DNA from: an uncultured Acinetobacter sp.
Lineage (GTDB): Bacteria > Cyanobacteriota > Vampirovibrionia > Gastranaerophilales > Gastranaerophilaceae
NCBI GenBank assembly: GCA_946623365.1
Contig: CAMORE010000091.1
Location: 1-8,366 of the forward strand
Reading direction: 5' to 3'
DNA: 8,366 bases
The notes below the pieces were generated by a model. The model saw only the letters and a program-made list of their open reading frames with translations, made no database searches and had not been told where the DNA came from. A program made the translations under genes and the position numbers. Positions 6,110 to 8,366 of the stretch are shown here, in pieces; position 1 is the stretch's first letter, and every line of letters starts with the position of its first letter.

Positions 6110-7144
6110 TTAAAACTGCTCTAAAAATCTTTTGTCGTTATTAAAGAATAATCTAATATCATCTATTGCATACTTTAACATAGCAAGTCTTTCGACTCCC
6201 ATACCAAAAGCAAAACCTGTATAAACATCAGGATCAATACCGACTCCTTTAAGAACGTTAGTATCAACCATACCGCATCCTAAGACTTCAAGCCAGCCTG
6301 TTCCGGAACAAGTTCTGCAGCCTTTCCCTTGACACATAATGCATTGAACATCAACTTCCGCAGAAGGTTCTGTAAACGGGAAGAAACTGCTTCTGAATCT
6401 TGTCGGACGAGCAGAACCAAAATATAATCTTATAAATTCATTCAAAACACCTTTTAAATCGCCGAATGTAATATTTTTATCTACATATAACCCTTCTATT
6501 TGGTGAAAGAAATTATTTTTTCTTGCATTAATATTCTCATTTCTATACACTCTTCCGGGTGCTATGATTTTAATAGGCGGTTTCTGGTTTTCCATTACAT
6601 GAATTTGTGCTCCTGAAGTTTGACTTCTAAGAACAACTCCGGCTAAATTTTTAACATAAAACGTATCTTGTACATCACGTGCCGGATGATCTTTTGGAAC
6701 ATTTAACATATCAAAATTATAATACTCTGTTTCTACCTCAGGAGAAAGCTCCGGAGATGCAACAGAAAAACCTAAATTCTGAAATATTGATACAATTTCA
6801 TCAGTTGTTGACGTGAGCGGATGAACTTTTCCCTGAGGAATATATTTTCCGCTTAAAGTTATATCAATTCTATCTTTCTGTAATTTTTCATTTAATTCTT
6901 TTTGATAAAATGTATCATGCTTTTCTTTCAAAAGATTTTCTAAATCTTGTGTAATTTGGTTTGCGAAAGCTCCAACGGTTCTTTTCTCTTCATCAGATAA
7001 GTCTTTTAACCCCTTTTTTATAGAATTAAATTCTCCTTTTCTGCTTAAATATTTTAATCTGATTTCATCAATATCAGCTATTGTATTTGCATTATTTATA
7101 TCATTCTTTGCCGAATTATAAATACTTTCTAATTGTGCTTTCAT
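6110..7144 (-). CDS. pheS: Phenylalanine-tRNA ligase alpha subunit
   Basis: The 344-residue catalytic subunit of the alpha2-beta2 class IIc enzyme that charges tRNA-Phe in the cytoplasm. In order: an N-terminal tRNA-contacting coiled coil (about 1-88); class II motif 1 around HPLTSTTDEI (108-117); the family-specific NFDMLNVPKDHPARDVQDTF (143-162); motif 2 GRVYRNE (197-203) with FHQIEGL (213-219); a four-cysteine insert (Cys268, 271, 276, 279) before GWLEVLGCGMV; and motif 3 GFAFGMGVERLAML (310-323). The insert occurs in many bacterial PheS proteins and may hold a metal. Length is normal. GGGAG at 7154-7158, nine bases upstream, selects the ATG at 7144 over an ATG 13 codons earlier. pheT does not follow; the next gene is the unrelated exported protein, 116 bases on. 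Its own promoter lies at 7168-7196. Confidence 0.97.
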   Translation of the reverse strand: MKAQLESIYNSAKNDINNANTIADIDEIRLKYLSRKGEFNSIKKGLKDLSDEEKRTVGAFANQITQDLENLLKEKHDTFYQKELNEKLQKDRIDITLSGKYIPQGKVHPLTSTTDEIVSIFQNLGFSVASPELSPEVETEYYNFDMLNVPKDHPARDVQDTFYVKNLAGVVLRSQTSGAQIHVMENQKPPIKIIAPGRVYRNENINARKNNFFHQIEGLYVDKNITFGDLKGVLNEFIRLYFGSARPTRFRSSFFPFTEPSAEVDVQCIMCQGKGCRTCSGTGWLEVLGCGMVDTNVLKGVGIDPDVYTGFAFGMGVERLAMLKYAIDDIRLFFNNDKRFLEQF

Positions 7145-7153
7145 TATTATATT

Positions 7154-7158
7154 CTCCC
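7154..7158 (-). promoter_or_regulatory. Ribosome binding site of pheS
   Basis: GGGAG on the minus strand, nine bases before the ATG at 7144. It removes a 13-residue extension (MFTIILRQWENII) that does not resemble PheS. Confidence 0.8.
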
Positions 7159-7167
7159 ATTGCCTTA

Positions 7168-7196
7168 ATATTATCGTGAACAATAGTAAAATTCAA
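7168..7196 (-). promoter_or_regulatory. Sigma70-type promoter of pheS
   Basis: Minus strand: TTGAAT at 7196-7191, a 17-base spacer, then TAATAT at 7173-7168 (a shifted GATAAT overlaps it). +1 would be near 7161, giving a 17-base leader with the GGGAG site. Such a short leader leaves no room for a phenylalanine attenuator or T-box. Confidence 0.5.
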
Positions 7197-7216
7197 TAGA
7201 TTTACGAAAGATAAAA

Positions 7217-7236
7217 TACATCAAATATATGATGTA
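7217..7236. repeat. 20-bp operator-like palindrome between divergent pheS and the Cys-rich small gene
   Basis: TACATCA (7217-7223) and TGATGTA (7230-7236) are perfect seven-base inverted arms around a six-base AT spacer. The dyad lies 20 bases upstream of the pheS -35 box and about 70 bases before the plus-strand gene's start, where a dimeric DNA-binding protein could act on either. No T-run follows it, so it is not a typical terminator. Which gene it serves, if any, is inferred from position only. Confidence 0.5.
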
Positions 7237-7293
7237 ATCTTTTTATAAACGTTTTATTCTGATAAGTAAGGGATAGTGTTTTCCTTTAATCTT

Positions 7294-7298
7294 GGGAG
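7294..7298 (+). promoter_or_regulatory. Ribosome binding site of the Cys-rich small gene
   Basis: GGGAG seven bases before the ATG at 7306. It rules out the in-frame GTG at 7276. I could not find a convincing -35/-10 pair upstream; TATAAA at 7244-7249 is the best -10 candidate, but it lacks a -35 match. Confidence 0.75.
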
Positions 7299-7305
7299 AA
7301 GAGAA

Positions 7306-7515
7306 ATGTTAAATACAGTTATAGAACTTGAACCACAGCAGGAGATATCAACATCCATTACAAAAAATTGGACTCCTCAAGCTATAGAGTGCTACAAACT
7401 TCAAGGTAATTGCGCAGAATGTTCTATTAAAAAAGCTCACTATTCATTTGACTGTCAAATGCCTAAAATTATTGAAATTTTAAAGCTTATGAACGGTGAA
7501 CCGGAAATAGAGTAA
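7306..7515 (+). CDS. Small four-cysteine protein of unknown function
   Basis: A 69-residue soluble protein, the only plus-strand gene in the window. The N-terminal 20 residues are polar. The core WTPQAIECYKLQGNCAECSI is followed by YSFDCQMPKIIEILKLMNG. The cysteines at 29, 36, 39 and 50 are spaced C-x6-C-x2-C-x10-C, which suggests a bound metal (zinc or an iron-sulfur cluster). A C-terminal amphipathic helix (about 53-63) is likely. There is no signal peptide or membrane segment. I have the impression of similar small proteins in the Vampirovibrionia lineage, but cannot verify it here and assign no function. It is a real gene on the strength of a near-ideal ribosome binding site, cysteine spacing, an intact frame and lack of any overlapping gene. 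It is divergent from pheS and converges on the LCP gene 98 bases away. Confidence 0.72.
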   Translation: MLNTVIELEPQQEISTSITKNWTPQAIECYKLQGNCAECSIKKAHYSFDCQMPKIIEILKLMNGEPEIE

Positions 7516-7613
7516 TTACACAATACATACCATTAATAAAAAACTCTGCATATTACGACTACTATAAAGTACAATATTCCTTGCAGTCATTGTTTTATAT
7601 TAAATAAAATGCT

Positions 7614-8366
7614 TTATCCCTCAGCCAGAACAATCGTAAAGTCGCTTCCAACTGAAAAATTTTCTGTAGGATCATAAACAAATTGCATTTTATTAAGTTC
7701 CGGCATCTTCTTTTGAAGCCAATTATAAAAATCGAGTGTTACTTCATTTCGGTTTGCAACAAATCTTGTGTGTGATAAATGTGTTATTTTTAGCATGTTT
7801 ACTTCAAAGCCCAATTCTTTCAAATGTTCTTGTATTGCAATTGCATCTTTCTCTTTTAAAGGTGAATACATTATTCCTGCTTTGAATCTTGTGAAATCTG
7901 CTTCAATTCTATCCCTATATATCATTCTGTCAATTACTTCTTGAGTTTTCTGCGGATCGAGAATCCAATAACTTATATATCCCTTTTGATTAGGTGCACC
8001 CGGAAGAGTAGCAATCTCTATTTTATTTTCGTCTACACCTTTCATAAATCCAGCATATTGAGACAATTCGTAAAAACTCATATCTGTTTTTATATAGGTT
8101 TTGCATATATTTAAAACTTCCGGAATCTTTGCAAGAGTGTCAAGAGATTTAATCTTCTCAAGCAGACTCTTCATAAACCACTGCTGACGCTGAGTTCTTC
8201 CAATATCTCCTAATCCGTCTTTTCTGTACCTTAAATATCCGATTGCCTGCTTACCGCTTAATACAGTGCGACCCTTGTTTAAATCTATGTGAAGGTGTCC
8301 TGCCCAATCATGATACTTCATTGGTTTCTCTACATAAATAGGAACTCCCCCCAATGCATCTACAAT
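7614..8366 (-). CDS. LCP (LytR-CpsA-Psr) family glycopolymer transferase, C-terminal part
   Basis: The last 250 codons of a larger gene; the frame is open to the window edge (Ile-Val-Asp-Ala-Leu-Gly-Gly-Val), so the N-terminus and membrane anchor are outside. LCP enzymes sit on the outer face of the cytoplasmic membrane and move polyprenyl-phosphate-linked glycopolymers onto peptidoglycan or other acceptors. Visible LCP core features: DALGGVPIYVEKPM, the HIDLNKGRTVLSGKQAIGYLRYR segment and the signature GDIGRTQRQQWF, with the conserved Arg and Asp residues that hold the lipid pyrophosphate. After a helical stretch comes a LytR_C-type domain (about the last 90 residues), starting near FKAGIMYSPLKEKDA and ending with SDFTIVLAEG. 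Older annotation calls these proteins LytR transcriptional regulators; no DNA-binding domain is seen. Its acceptor and polymer cannot be told from this window. Confidence 0.92.
   Translation of the reverse strand: MVDALGGVPIYVEKPMKYHDWAGHLHIDLNKGRTVLSGKQAIGYLRYRKDGLGDIGRTQRQQWFMKSLLEKIKSLDTLAKIPEVLNICKTYIKTDMSFYELSQYAGFMKGVDENKIEIATLPGAPNQKGYISYWILDPQKTQEVIDRMIYRDRIEADFTRFKAGIMYSPLKEKDAIAIQEHLKELGFEVNMLKITHLSHTRFVANRNEVTLDFYNWLQKKMPELNKMQFVYDPTENFSVGSDFTIVLAEG

Noticed and set aside
7593..7609. Inverted repeat TTTTAT / ATAAAA between the convergent small gene and LCP gene
   Set aside because: All A/T pairs with a six-base stem; too weak for a terminator and expected by chance in this composition. 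I see no other structure in 7516-7613.
7614..8366. LytR transcriptional regulator annotation
   Set aside because: The sequence shows the LCP catalytic core and a LytR_C-type domain but no DNA-binding domain, so a cell-wall glycopolymer transferase is the better call.

Overview
The window is an AT-rich stretch (about 70% A+T by eye) of a bacterial chromosome, with compact genes, mostly ATG starts and clear GGAG-type ribosome binding sites. The mix of genes suggests a diderm: a TolA/TonB-like envelope protein, a solute-binding lipoprotein and an LCP (LytR-CpsA-Psr) protein with a LytR C-terminal domain. There is also a pheS with no pheT beside it, as in cyanobacteria. My best guess is a gut-type member of the non-photosynthetic cyanobacterial sister lineage (Gastranaerophilales / Vampirovibrionia, formerly Melainabacteria). 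This is inference from protein style and base composition, and a low-GC member of another phylum is not excluded.

Layout. Almost everything is on the minus strand, so transcription runs from high to low coordinates. Positions 8366-7614 hold the C-terminal part of an LCP protein, which attaches glycopolymers to the cell wall. A convergent plus-strand gene (7306-7515) encodes a 69-residue four-cysteine protein. It is divided from the divergent pheS (7144-6110) by a 161-base region containing a near-consensus pheS promoter and a 20-bp operator-like palindrome. Next come an unknown exported 133-residue protein (5993-5592), a family 1 solute-binding lipoprotein (5557-4343), a 753-residue P-loop ATPase with C-terminal TPRs (4302-2041), and rsmG (2048-1446), which overlaps the ATPase stop codon by 8 bases. 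Behind its own promoter follows a 375-residue protein with an N-terminal zinc ribbon, one membrane segment and a TonB/TolA C-terminal domain (1350-223). Last is the first 46 codons of a Gfo/Idh/MocA-type dehydrogenase (140-1), also with its own promoter.

How the genes relate. Two are housekeeping genes (pheS, rsmG). The rest concern the envelope (LCP, exported protein, lipoprotein, TolA-like protein, probably the sugar dehydrogenase) or sensing and scaffolding (TPR ATPase). I see no phage, transposon, CRISPR array, tRNA or known defence operon. There is no gap of more than 300 bases without a gene. The most unusual items are the zinc-ribbon/TolA architecture, the TPR ATPase whose predicted promoter would make a leaderless mRNA, the cysteine-rich small protein beside a palindrome, and a solute-binding lipoprotein with no transporter genes nearby. 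I do not see strong evidence for a wholly new multi-gene system; the ATPase-rsmG pair and the 5993-4343 exported pair are the best candidates for comparative work.
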